A stretch of DNA of 64,000 nucleotides from Clostridium beijerinckii (GTDB taxonomy: Bacteria > Bacillota > Clostridia > Clostridiales > Clostridiaceae): contig NZ_CP144906.1 in assembly GCF_036699995.1 (NCBI RefSeq), positions 2,247,001 through 2,311,000 of the forward strand. The letters are read 5' to 3'. A program made the position numbers and the translations under genes. Numbering within the stretch: position 1 is the stretch's first letter; each line of letters starts with the position of its first letter. Below are positions 54,025 through 62,859 of this stretch, one piece after another. The notes under the pieces were generated by a model. That model was not told where the DNA came from. It saw nothing but the letters and a program-made list of their open reading frames with translations, and did no database searches.

Positions 54025-54825
54025 ATGATTTTTTTAAATGATAAAGAAATAGAGGTTAAAAAATTTCCTAATGGAGAAAGTTTAATAAACAGCCAAGAGT
54101 TAAATATTAAAGAATGGGTAAATACCATTAAACTCAAATTTGAAAGTGATAATGATATAACTCATTTGATATTTTTAAAGGAGCATTTGGATGAATTAAA
54201 TATTAAATGTAACCTTATAATTCCGTATATGCCTTATAGCAGAATGGATAGAACAGAAGGGGTCACTGTATTTACCCTAAAGCATTTATGCAGACTTATT
54301 AATCATTTAAATTTTGAAGAAGTATCAATTTATGAACCACATTCAGATGTGTGTGTGGCATTACTTGATAGGGTCAAAGTCATAAACATGTCTGCAATAT
54401 TAGCAAAAGATTTATTAGAAAAAGTAGATGATAAAAAAGATTCAGTTTACTTAGTTTATCCAGATGCAGGTGCAGCTAAGAGATACGGGAAACAAATTGA
54501 ATATGAAAAAATATTAACTGCAAACAAAGAAAGAGATTTTAAAACTGGATTTATAAATAAGCTTGAAATAAATGGAACTGTGGAAAGTAAAAATTTTAAA
54601 GCTATTATTGTAGATGATTTATGCTCTAAGGGTGGAACATTTATTTTAACAGCTAAAAAGCTTAAAGAAATGGGTGCAACTGAGATTTATTTGGTGGTAA
54701 CACATTGTGAGGATACAATTTTTGATGGAGAAATTTTAAAGACTGATTTAATTAGTAAGGTATTTACTACTAATAGCATTTTATCTAAAGAGCATGAGAA
54801 GTTGGAAATATCCTCTATTGTATAA
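54025..54825 (+). CDS. ribose-phosphate pyrophosphokinase-like protein
   Basis: 266 residues, shorter than the usual 310-320 of PRPP synthetase. The core is preserved: IPYMPYSRMDRTE (the SRQD-type ATP-loop counterpart), YEPHSDVCVAL (metal His in EPHSD) and the PRPP loop AIIVDDLCSKGGT. Phage and accessory copies of this short kind are found next to nicotinamide phosphoribosyltransferase genes, where they supply PRPP for NAD salvage. GAGAGGGG precedes ATG 54025. The gene follows the Nudix gene by 70 bases and precedes nicotinamidase and NAMPT genes, interrupted by repeats. Confidence 0.88.
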   Translation: MIFLNDKEIEVKKFPNGESLINSQELNIKEWVNTIKLKFESDNDITHLIFLKEHLDELNIKCNLIIPYMPYSRMDRTEGVTVFTLKHLCRLINHLNFEEVSIYEPHSDVCVALLDRVKVINMSAILAKDLLEKVDDKKDSVYLVYPDAGAAKRYGKQIEYEKILTANKERDFKTGFINKLEINGTVESKNFKAIIVDDLCSKGGTFILTAKKLKEMGATEIYLVVTHCEDTIFDGEILKTDLISKVFTTNSILSKEHEKLEISSIV

Positions 54826-54835
54826 CCTAGATTTA

Positions 54836-55055
54836 TGCAATAACTTACCGAAATCATAAATATTTTGATTCCGAAAAGCTATGAAAATATTGCTGAAGGT
54901 TCTAAGCAGCAGGTTGTATCCACTTTAGCATGCTCCAACTTTCAGTTTGACAAGCTAAAATGGAACAACCTACAGCAAAGAACCTTTAACAGCTCATTTT
55001 CAAATGTTTTCTCCACAAATATATTTATGATTTCTAGTGAAGATATGAGTTTAAA
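54836..55055. repeat. long palindromic repeat, copy G inside the NAD operon
   Basis: TTACCGAAATCATAAATATT, GAAAATATTGCTGAAGGTTC, then GCAGGTTGTATCCACTTTAG facing AAATGGAACAACCTACAGC, and AGAACCTTTAACAGCTCATT with TTTCAAATG. The copy is nearly the same as copy C in the opposite orientation. It lies between prs and the nicotinamidase gene and likely affects read-through. Confidence 0.8.
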
Positions 55056-55292
55056 GTTTTAGCAACTTTGTAAATATGTTCATCTAATAAGCCTAATTCT
55101 TAAATTGTTTATCAATAAAGTTAAAAATGAAAGAATATAAGAATTTAAGAACTTAAGAATAAAGGAATATGGGAATATAAGAATTTACATTTTTAACAAT
55201 GAAAAAACTTAAGAATTTAAAAGTGAAAATATCTTTAAAGAAAAAAATATAAAAAGTTAACAATTTGTAGTGTTTTCAGTGATTTGAACAAT

Positions 55293-55390
55293 TATATATA
55301 TTGCAAAAATAATTCTTCAGGATAGTTATAAAAATATCTCAAGAATTTTAGCCGTAATTGTGAATTGTGCATTGTGAATTGCAATATAAA
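55293..55390. repeat. TATATTGCAA-family element
   Basis: Left end TATATATTGCAAAAATAATT, right end TTGTGCATTGTGAATTGCAATATA-like, so TATATTGCAA is a terminal inverted repeat. The core contains AAGAATTTTAGCCGTAATTG. Just upstream (55125-55225) there is a purine-rich low-complexity stretch of AAGAATTTAAGAA units. Confidence 0.75.
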
Positions 55391-55440
55391 AATAATCAGA
55401 TTATTTTTTAAATTAAATTATAGAGATTGGGGAGACGATT

Positions 55441-55980
55441 ATGAATAAATTATTAGTGGTTATAGATTATCAAAAAGATTTTGTTGATGGAGCTTTAGGA
55501 TTTAAGAAAGCGGAAGCATTAGAACAAGGTATTTATGATAAAGTAAAAAAATATTTAGAAAATGGTGATAAAGTTTTATTCACTTATGATACTCATTTTG
55601 AAAATTATCTAGAAACAAGGGAAGGAAAGAGTCTGCCTGTACCTCATTGTTATATAGATACTGAAGGTCATGAGCTTTATGGAAAGTTAAAAGAGTTTGT
55701 AGGAGTAGAAAATACTTTTCATTACAATAAAAACGCTTTTGGAATAGCGCCAGAAGTTATGTTAAAGATATCAAAGGATGTTGGTGAGGATATAGATGAA
55801 ATAGAGTTAGTTGGAGTTGTAACAAACATGTGTGTAATAAGTAATGTAGTTACCTTTCAATCTCAGTATATAAACGCGAACTTAATTGTAGATGGAACTT
55901 TATGCGCAAGCTTTGATGATAGTCTTCATGACAAAGCATTAGATGTGATTGAAGCACTAAGTGTTAAAGTTAAAAGATAG
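55441..55980 (+). CDS. nicotinamidase-like isochorismatase-family hydrolase
   Basis: 179 residues. The family triad is visible as Asp9 (VVIDYQKDFVDG), a Lys in the REGKSLPVPHC region and Cys131 in GVVTNMCVISNV. It should convert nicotinamide to nicotinate or hydrolyse a related amide. GGGGAG precedes the start. It lies 11 bases before the nicotinamide phosphoribosyltransferase gene. Having both an amidase and a transferase for nicotinamide gives two parallel salvage entries, unless one has a different substrate. Confidence 0.88.
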   Translation: MNKLLVVIDYQKDFVDGALGFKKAEALEQGIYDKVKKYLENGDKVLFTYDTHFENYLETREGKSLPVPHCYIDTEGHELYGKLKEFVGVENTFHYNKNAFGIAPEVMLKISKDVGEDIDEIELVGVVTNMCVISNVVTFQSQYINANLIVDGTLCASFDDSLHDKALDVIEALSVKVKR

Positions 55981-55991
55981 GAGAGATATAA

Positions 55992-57461
55992 ATGATAGAT
56001 CCATTATTATTAACTGATTTTTATAAGACAATACATCATATGTGCTATGCACCTGGACTTACAAAGCTTGTAAGTTATTGGACTCCAAGAATGTCTAGAA
56101 AAGAAAACATGAACAAAGTGGTTATGTTTGGGCTTCAATCTTTTATAAAAAAATATTTAATAGAATATTTTGATGAAAATTTTTTCTCCATTCCTAAGTA
56201 TGAAATTATTAGTGAATATAAGAGAGTGATATCTAGAACAATGGGAAGTATTGCAGCAGATACAGCTCACATAGAAAAATTGCATGATTTAGGGTATTTG
56301 CCTATACAAATAAAAGCAGTCCAAGAAGGAACAAGAGTAAATATAAAAACACCTATGATTGAAATCACTAATACTCACGATGAATTTGCTTGGCTTGTAA
56401 ATTATTTGGAGACATTCATGAGCTGTAATATATGGCAGCCTATGACAAGTGCAACAATAGCATATAGATATAGAGAAATTGTTGAAAAGTATTTTGATTT
56501 AACTGTTGAAAATGGTGATGTAAAAAAAGCTTGCGGTGATTTTAGCATGAGAGGATTTAGTTCAATTGAAAGTGCACAGGTTAGCAGTGCAGGGCATTTA
56601 CTTTCATTTGACTTAACCGCAACAATATCATCAATACTTTATCTAGAAAATTATTATAACTGTAATATTGAAAATGAAATAGTTGGACTTGGAACTCCAT
56701 CAACTGAGCATAGCGTAATGTGCACTTATGGAACTGATGAACTTAAGGCTTACAAGAGATTAATTAATGAAGTATTTCCAAGCGGTGTCATAAGTATAGT
56801 TTCAGATACCTACGATTATTGGAACCTTATTACTAATATCCTACCAACATTAAAACAAGATATATTAAATAGAGATGGCAATGTAGTAATCAGAGGAGAT
56901 AGTGGAGATCCGGTTAAAATAATCTGTGGTGATAATGAAGCACCAAATGATAGTCCAGCATATAAAGGAACTGTTGAACTTTTGTGGGATATATTTGGTG
57001 GAGAAATTAATTCAAAAGGATATAAAGTTTTAGATTCTCATATAGGAACAATATATGGTGATAGTATCACAGTTGAAAGGTGTGAAGAAATCTGTAAGTG
57101 CCTTGAGCAAAAAGGATTTGCAGTAAGCAATTGCACATTTGGAATTGGTTCTTACACCTATCAATATAATACTCGTGATACTTTTGGATTTGCTCTGAAA
57201 GCAACTCATGCAGTAATAAACGGTGAAGAAAAATTTATATTTAAAGATCCTAAAACTGACACAGGAAACTTTAAAAAATCTCAAAAAGGAATGTGCTATG
57301 TATACAGGGATGGAGAGGACATTCTTTATAAGGACGAGCTTACTATTAATGAACAAGAGGAATGTAAGGATAATTTATTAGAAGTAGTTTTTAGAGATGG
57401 AAAGCTTATTAAAGATTATTCATTAAAAGAGATTAGAGATAAGTTACATGGAGAGTTTTAG
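55992..57461 (+). CDS. nadV: nicotinamide phosphoribosyltransferase (NAMPT/NadV)
   Basis: 489 residues, full length for NadV. Characteristic parts: LLTDFYKTIHHMCYAPGLTK, the DFSMRGFSSIESAQ stretch, the active-site STEHSVMC and the phosphate site RGDSGDPVKI near residues 301-310. It makes NMN from nicotinamide and PRPP in the cytoplasm. AGGAGA precedes the start. It is found in few bacteria and in phages, usually with a PRPP synthetase-like gene, as here. After its stop codon the same frame remains open into a macrodomain remnant. Confidence 0.95.
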   Translation: MIDPLLLTDFYKTIHHMCYAPGLTKLVSYWTPRMSRKENMNKVVMFGLQSFIKKYLIEYFDENFFSIPKYEIISEYKRVISRTMGSIAADTAHIEKLHDLGYLPIQIKAVQEGTRVNIKTPMIEITNTHDEFAWLVNYLETFMSCNIWQPMTSATIAYRYREIVEKYFDLTVENGDVKKACGDFSMRGFSSIESAQVSSAGHLLSFDLTATISSILYLENYYNCNIENEIVGLGTPSTEHSVMCTYGTDELKAYKRLINEVFPSGVISIVSDTYDYWNLITNILPTLKQDILNRDGNVVIRGDSGDPVKIICGDNEAPNDSPAYKGTVELLWDIFGGEINSKGYKVLDSHIGTIYGDSITVERCEEICKCLEQKGFAVSNCTFGIGSYTYQYNTRDTFGFALKATHAVINGEEKFIFKDPKTDTGNFKKSQKGMCYVYRDGEDILYKDELTINEQEECKDNLLEVVFRDGKLIKDYSLKEIRDKLHGEF

Positions 57462-57692
57462 TTAAAGATAAAATATGTTGTTTTTATTGCTATTACTAAA
57501 AGTAACGGAGGTGAGCTAAGTGCATATGGTTGTGGTGTATTTAGGAATGACCCTAAATTAATAGCACAATACTGGCGAGAACTTCTAATTAACGAAAATT
57601 TTATTAGTTACTTTGATAATATAATATTTGCTGTTTTAGATAACTCGAAAAATCAAAACTGCATAAAAGCATTTGAGGGATTAGAAAAGTAG
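57462..57692 (+). pseudogene. C-terminal remnant of a microbial PARG-type macrodomain protein
   Basis: The frame reads LSAYGCGVFRNDPKLIAQYW and IIFAVLDNSKNQNCIKAFEG before stopping at 57692. GCGVFxNDP and the FAVLD strand are typical of the C-terminus of TIGR02452/DUF2263 proteins, related to poly(ADP-ribose) glycohydrolase. The N-terminal catalytic part is missing and there is no good start codon in this frame; it continues the nadV frame after one TAG. Either a deleted gene or a fusion produced by read-through. Confidence 0.6.
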
Positions 57693-57719
57693 GATATTTA
57701 CTGTATTTTTAAGAAGGGA

Positions 57720-58769
57720 ATGAGAATTTTGTACACTATTGAAGAAATTCTTGAAATGAAATACCCCTATGAATTATTTACAGGTGATAAAGAAATAGCT
57801 AAAAAGGAACACATTGATCTTCTTAAAATATTTCATCCAGATTTGCATAGGGATTCAGAGAAATACAAAGAAGTCACAAGTAAAATAAATGAATTATATT
57901 CTCAAACTGTTAAATTATTAGAGAATGGAACCTGGATGGAAGAGGGATTAATTAAAATAACAAGTTCTGATGGCGAAAAATATTCAATGAAATATAATGT
58001 AGAATATTCATTTGAATTAGGAAAATATTTTATTGGTAATAGATCAATTTTATATTTAATTGATAAAAAGCATGAGGATTTTGTAGAAAATTCATTGGAT
58101 AGAATCAAGAATTTAAAATACGAGAATAACAACATGAAATCTGAATTCCAAAAGTATTTTCCGAAAGTGTTAAAGAAATTTGAAACCATAGATAAGAAGA
58201 TAGGACTGCTTATAGAAAAGCCAGAAGATGCCTATTCTCTTAAAGATATATTAAATTATTATAGCAGCAAAGTTCCACCAAGACATGTAATGTGGATTCT
58301 AAGCAGTTTATATAATATAACTTGTTTTCTATATTATAATAATCTATCACATAATGGAATAAATATTGATAATTATTATATTTCACCTTCAAATCATATT
58401 GGATTTTTGTTAGGCGGATGGTGGTATACAGTTCCTATAGATGGGAAGATGCTTGGAGTATCTAGCGAAATTTATAGCATCATGTCTCCAGAAATAAAGT
58501 CATCCAAAACAGGTACATTTTTATTAGACTTAGAATCCATAAGGCTAATTGGAAGAACCTTGCTTGGTGATAAGAATGGAATAAGTTTTATTGAAGATTC
58601 TGATATACCTAAGCCACTTATTGATTGGGTCAGAGGAGTCTCAGTAAACAATCCAATGGAAGAGTATAAGCTTTGGGAAAGTGTTATTAAGCAAAGTTAT
58701 GGAGAAAGAAAATTCGTAGAAATGGATATTGATATAAATAAATTGTATGCTAGGAAAATTAACAAGTAA
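57720..58769 (+). CDS. J-domain protein fused to a kinase-like domain
   Basis: 349 residues. Near the N-terminus LLKIFHPDLHRDSEKYKEVT and INELY form a J-domain helix II-HPD-helix III unit, so it should contact an Hsp70. The C-terminal part resembles a protein-kinase C-lobe: PRHVMWILSSLYNITCFLYY, then SHNGINIDNYYI in place of HxDxxxxN and GFLLGGWW in place of DFG. Catalytic residues appear altered, so it may be a pseudokinase. No clear N-lobe. The neighbouring genes handle NAD and ADP-ribose; a link is inferred. Start ATG 57720 with AAGGG is close; TTG 57729 is possible. Confidence 0.7.
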   Translation: MRILYTIEEILEMKYPYELFTGDKEIAKKEHIDLLKIFHPDLHRDSEKYKEVTSKINELYSQTVKLLENGTWMEEGLIKITSSDGEKYSMKYNVEYSFELGKYFIGNRSILYLIDKKHEDFVENSLDRIKNLKYENNNMKSEFQKYFPKVLKKFETIDKKIGLLIEKPEDAYSLKDILNYYSSKVPPRHVMWILSSLYNITCFLYYNNLSHNGINIDNYYISPSNHIGFLLGGWWYTVPIDGKMLGVSSEIYSIMSPEIKSSKTGTFLLDLESIRLIGRTLLGDKNGISFIEDSDIPKPLIDWVRGVSVNNPMEEYKLWESVIKQSYGERKFVEMDIDINKLYARKINK

Positions 58770-58918
58770 TATATATGTTGCAAAAATAATTCTTTATCAT
58801 AACTCAAAAAATAGTACAAGAATTTTAGCCGTAATTATGAATTGTGAAATGTGAATTATGCATTGTTCATTGTGAATTGTAAATTGTGAACTGTGCATTG
58901 TGAATTGCAATATATGAG
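58769..58918. repeat. TATATTGCAA-family element with expanded tandem core
   Basis: ATATATGTTGCAAAAATAATT at the left and TTGCAATATATGAG at the right, with about eight TTGTGAATT or CATTGTGAATT-like units between. The tandem core is longer than in the 55.3 kb copy although the ends are the same. It lies between two genes of the NAD island. Confidence 0.8.
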
Positions 58919-58936
58919 TATTTAGGAGGTATTAAA

Positions 58937-59860
58937 ATGGGAACAGGAAGATGGGATTCAAAAGCTTGGGATAGTTATGCAAGTGCAACTATAAAAGGAA
59001 AGAAAACAGTAGATGATGTTTTTGCAGCAAGGAAACTTGATCCAAGTTTAAATCCGTATAATGTAAGTTTTAGAGAAAGCTGTGACAGCATTGATAATCC
59101 AAACTCAACGCCAATTATTATTGGATTAGATGTAACTGGTTCAATGGGCATAATTGCAGATAGCATTGCAAGGGAGGGCTTAGAAAAATTAGCTACTGAA
59201 ATATATAACAGAAAGCCTGTTTCTGACCCACATATCATGTTTATGGGAATTGGCGATGTTAAATATGATTCAGCCCCTTTGCAGGTAACTCAATTTGAAG
59301 CTGATATTAGAATTGCAAAAGAGTTAACTAAAATTTATGTGGAACATGGAGGGGGAGGAAATAACTCTGAAAGTTATACTTTGCCTTGGTGGTTTGCTGG
59401 AATGCATACAAAATGCGATAATTTTATAAAAAGAGGAAAAAAGGGATATCTATTTACTATAGGAGATGAAGAGTGTCCTAAGACTGTTCTTAAAAATGAA
59501 ATAAAAAAAGTCTTTGGAGATACAATACAAACTGATAGCATGTCAGCACAAGATTTATTAAGGCTTGTATCTAAGCAATATGAAGTATTTCATATTATTA
59601 TTGAAGAAGGAAGTCATATGCGTTATCAGCCAGATGAAGTAATAAAGTCATGGAATGATATTTTAGGCCAAAGAGTTTTGAGATTGTCAGATTATACAAA
59701 ATTGCCTGAACTTATAGTATCAACACTACAAGTATTAACTGGAGAAGACAAGGATAATGTTTCTGATAGTTGGGATGGAAGTACAAGCTTAATAATAAGA
59801 AATGCTATAAAGGAATTAGTTCCAAATGCAAAAGATGATGATGGGCTTGTAAAATTTTAA
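58937..59860 (+). CDS. VWA-like metal-binding protein
   Basis: 307 residues. IIIGLDVTGSMGIIADSIAR is a MIDAS motif of the von Willebrand A fold (DxTGS in place of DxSxS), followed by a second acidic loop (FMGIGDVKYDSAP) and TIGDEECPK. A glycine-rich GGGGNNSES segment lies near residue 140. AGGAGGT precedes the start. Such proteins often occur with J-domain or AAA proteins in operons that respond to damage or phage. Function here is unknown. Confidence 0.75.
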   Translation: MGTGRWDSKAWDSYASATIKGKKTVDDVFAARKLDPSLNPYNVSFRESCDSIDNPNSTPIIIGLDVTGSMGIIADSIAREGLEKLATEIYNRKPVSDPHIMFMGIGDVKYDSAPLQVTQFEADIRIAKELTKIYVEHGGGGNNSESYTLPWWFAGMHTKCDNFIKRGKKGYLFTIGDEECPKTVLKNEIKKVFGDTIQTDSMSAQDLLRLVSKQYEVFHIIIEEGSHMRYQPDEVIKSWNDILGQRVLRLSDYTKLPELIVSTLQVLTGEDKDNVSDSWDGSTSLIIRNAIKELVPNAKDDDGLVKF

Positions 59861-59865
59861 TGTTA

Positions 59866-59970
59866 TTGGAGCTGCCGCAGAAAGAATAAAAACTACAATA
59901 TACTGTATTAAATTTAAAAATTCTAATACAACATACTGTGGTAAAGTTTTTTAATGCGACAGCTCCATGT
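59866..59970 (+). promoter_or_regulatory. long hairpin between the VWA gene and the PurA-like gene
   Basis: TGGAGCTGCCGC near 59868 faces GCGACAGCTCCA near 59955; inside it ACAATATACTGTATTA faces TAATACAACATACTGT. The inner and outer stems enclose the whole spacer. It may terminate partially or regulate the last gene. Confidence 0.5.
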
Positions 59971-59996
59971 TTAATATTATGAAAGGAGAGCTTGGC

Positions 59997-61217
59997 GTGA
60001 AATCTATAAAAGTGGTAATAGGTTCTAATTTTGGTGATGAAGGAAAAGGACTAATGACAGACTACATGTGTTCTATTAATGAAAATCCAGTTGTGATTCG
60101 ATTCAATTCATCTGCTCAAGCAGGTCATACTGTAGTTACACCAGATAGTAAAAGACATGTATTTGGACATTTTGGAGCAGGAAGCTTACAAGGTATTCCA
60201 ACTTTTTTAAGCAATTATTTTTCAGTGAATCCTTTGTTATTTCTAAAAGAATATGATGAACTTAATAAAATAGGAATTATTCCCCATACAATGATAGATA
60301 CAAATTGCCCTGTAGTTATCCCACAAGATATGCTATTAAATCAGATATTAGAAAGACATAGAGGAAATAATAAACATGGAAGCTGCGGACTAGGGTATAA
60401 TGAGTCGATTGTAAGAAATAGCATGGATAGATATAAAATAACCTGCGGCGATATTTTCAGTGGAGTTTATAAAGATAAACTTAAAATTATAAAAAAAGAA
60501 TATATAGATAAAAGGCTTGAGCAGTTAAATTTAAAGTCATCCAATGATAATTTAATGAGTATACTGTTTGATGCAAATATAATAGAACACTTTATTTATG
60601 ATGTTGATAAAAATTTTAAATCAAAAGTAGAATTATCTAATATAGAAAGAGTTTTAGAAAATTATCAAACTCCTATATTCGAAGGAGCACAAGGATTAAT
60701 GCTATCAGAGGACTATAAATATTTTCCTTATGTGACCCATTCCAAAACAGGTGTAAGCAATGTGATAGATTTGTTAGAAAAAGCAAAGTCATGTGAACTA
60801 GACATAGAAGTAATCTATGTAACAAGGAGCTATTTAACAAGACATGGGGCAGGACCATTGCCAAATGAAATGAAAGAGAAGCCATACAAAAATATTACAG
60901 ATTTAACTAACATACAAAATGAATTTCAAGGTGTTTTGAGATTTGCACCACTAGATATAGATTTACTATCAGAGAATATAGAAAATGATTATAATAAGAT
61001 TCACTTTAAGAGCAAAAATAAAAAAATCAATATAAGTAAATCTATTGCAATAACATGCCTAGACCAGGTAGGTAATAATAAGGCAAATTATTATAAAGAT
61101 AATAGTCTTCTATTAAAGAGTATTGATGAATTTATAGAGGATATACTTAGAAAGATCAATCCTGACAATTGTTATTTAAGTTATGGAGTATCTAGAGATA
61201 ATATTGTAAAATATTGA
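59997..61217 (+). CDS. divergent adenylosuccinate synthetase-like protein
   Basis: About 406 residues, shorter than PurA (430). The GTP loop and catalytic Asp are kept (NFGDEGKGLMTDYM), as are AGHT with the catalytic His, FEGAQGLMLSED and the TRHGAGPLPNE segment. The IMP-binding TTGRGIGP region is replaced by HGSCGLGYNES, and the aspartate loop (RRRTGW in PurA) by FQGVLRFAPLD, so the substrates may differ. AGGAG lies 8 bases before GTG 59997. It ends the NAD island; phage PurZ shows that such paralogues can use other purines or amino acids. Confidence 0.82.
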   Translation: MKSIKVVIGSNFGDEGKGLMTDYMCSINENPVVIRFNSSAQAGHTVVTPDSKRHVFGHFGAGSLQGIPTFLSNYFSVNPLLFLKEYDELNKIGIIPHTMIDTNCPVVIPQDMLLNQILERHRGNNKHGSCGLGYNESIVRNSMDRYKITCGDIFSGVYKDKLKIIKKEYIDKRLEQLNLKSSNDNLMSILFDANIIEHFIYDVDKNFKSKVELSNIERVLENYQTPIFEGAQGLMLSEDYKYFPYVTHSKTGVSNVIDLLEKAKSCELDIEVIYVTRSYLTRHGAGPLPNEMKEKPYKNITDLTNIQNEFQGVLRFAPLDIDLLSENIENDYNKIHFKSKNKKINISKSIAITCLDQVGNNKANYYKDNSLLLKSIDEFIEDILRKINPDNCYLSYGVSRDNIVKY

Positions 61218-61276
61218 AATAAGATTTGAATATAATAATTTATTTAAATAAATAGTGAAGTTGTTAGAGGAGTTAT

Positions 61277-62752
61277 ATGTTAAATGTTAATTGGAAACCA
61301 AATAAAATGTTATCTATTCCATTATATCAGCAAATAGTTAATTATATTAAGACGATGATATCAACAGGGGAATGGGACGTAGGTAGTAAACTGCCAACAC
61401 AAAGAGAGCTGGCAAAAATATTTGAAGTAAATAGAAGTACTGTTGTAGAGGCTTTAGATGAATTAAAAGCAGAAGGACTAATTGAAGGTAAAAGTGGTGT
61501 AGGAACTGTCATAGTTAATAATACCTGGTCTCTAATTACATCTATTTCACCATTAAAATGGCAAAATTATATTCAAAGTGGTATACAAAAGCCAAACCTG
61601 CCTACAATTCAAAAAATAAATCAATTAGAATTTAAAGATGGAATGATACGGTTAGGAACAGGAGAACTTTCTCGTGATTTATATCCTCATGATATGATGA
61701 AAGTTATTTTAAACAAAGTTTCGGAGAATGTAAAAGATTTAGGTTATGAAGAACCAAAAGGATCACTGCATTTAAGAGAAACAATAAGCAAGTACCTGAA
61801 AAAGCATAATATAAATGTTTCCCCATCAAAAATATTAATTGTATCCGGATCATTGCAAGCACTGCAGCTAATTTCTATGGGAATTTTAAAGAGTGGATCT
61901 ACAATACTTGTTGAAAAGCCTTCATATTTGAGTTCGCTTAATTTATTTCAATCATATGGAATGAATTTAAATAGTGTTTCAATGGATAACTTTGGCATCA
62001 AGCCAAATGAAATTATAAAAAATAAGAAAAACAATAATTCAACTTTATTATATACTATACCAACTTTCCAAAATCCTACTGGAATTGTAATGACAGAAGA
62101 GAGAAGAAATGAAATTTTAGAAATATGCTCAAAGGAAAGAATTCCTATTATTGAAGATGACGCATATAGAGAACTATGGTTAGATAAAGAGCCACCGCTA
62201 CCGTTAAAATCAAAAGATAAGAATGGAAATGTGATGTATTTAGGCACTGCTTCAAAATCTATAGCAGCAGGTCTTAGAGTTGGTTGGCTAGTTGGACCAG
62301 AAAATGTAATTGAACATTTAAGTGATCTTAAAATGCAGATGGATTATGGAACAAGTTCTTTATCTCAGGAAGTCTTAGCTGAATTGATTAATAGTGGCTT
62401 ATATGATGAATATTTACTGCAGCTAAGAAATCAGCTGAAAATTCGAAGAGATGTGACACTAGATATTTTAAAGAGGTATTTTAATGGTATAGCAACATGG
62501 AGCAAACCACATGGTGGATTTTATATTTGGTTAAAATTAAAAAAATCACTATCATTAAATAAACTATTTGAATTATCTTATGAGAAAGGAATATTGATTA
62601 ATCCAGGAAATATTTATGATTTTTCTAATAGTCAAAATTTAAGAATTTCATATTCATATGCATCATTGGAAGAGTTAGAAAAGGGGTTAAGGATATTATC
62701 AGAATTAGTAAAAAAGAGCTATTTCAATGATATAAGTAAAAGCAGCTATTGA
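61277..62752 (+). CDS. MocR-family regulator (GntR HTH + PLP aminotransferase-like domain)
   Basis: 491 residues. The N-terminal GntR winged helix (STGEWDVGSKLPTQRELAKI, VNRSTVVEALDELKAEGLI) is followed by a fold-type I aminotransferase domain. It has IPTFQNPTGIVMTEERR, EDDAYRELW and the PLP lysine in LGTASKSIAAGLRVGWL. MocR proteins sense PLP or amino compounds and control transport or metabolic genes. Its likely target is the LysE-type exporter gene that follows. GAGGAG precedes the start. Confidence 0.95.
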   Translation: MLNVNWKPNKMLSIPLYQQIVNYIKTMISTGEWDVGSKLPTQRELAKIFEVNRSTVVEALDELKAEGLIEGKSGVGTVIVNNTWSLITSISPLKWQNYIQSGIQKPNLPTIQKINQLEFKDGMIRLGTGELSRDLYPHDMMKVILNKVSENVKDLGYEEPKGSLHLRETISKYLKKHNINVSPSKILIVSGSLQALQLISMGILKSGSTILVEKPSYLSSLNLFQSYGMNLNSVSMDNFGIKPNEIIKNKKNNNSTLLYTIPTFQNPTGIVMTEERRNEILEICSKERIPIIEDDAYRELWLDKEPPLPLKSKDKNGNVMYLGTASKSIAAGLRVGWLVGPENVIEHLSDLKMQMDYGTSSLSQEVLAELINSGLYDEYLLQLRNQLKIRRDVTLDILKRYFNGIATWSKPHGGFYIWLKLKKSLSLNKLFELSYEKGILINPGNIYDFSNSQNLRISYSYASLEELEKGLRILSELVKKSYFNDISKSSY

Positions 62753-62775
62753 TTTTTTCAATGGCTGCTTTTGGT
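62738..62775 (+). terminator. terminator overlapping the mocR stop
   Basis: AAAAGCAGCTATTGA faces TCAATGGCTGCTTTT around a T-run loop. The stem includes the stop codon of the regulator gene, so the exporter gene is expected to have its own promoter. Confidence 0.7.
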
Positions 62776-62859
62776 TGGGTAATAAACTAATATATTGGTT
62801 GGGGACTTTTTATATTTTATTAGTTACAATAAGAAAAGAACTAATAAAGGAGGTAAATT

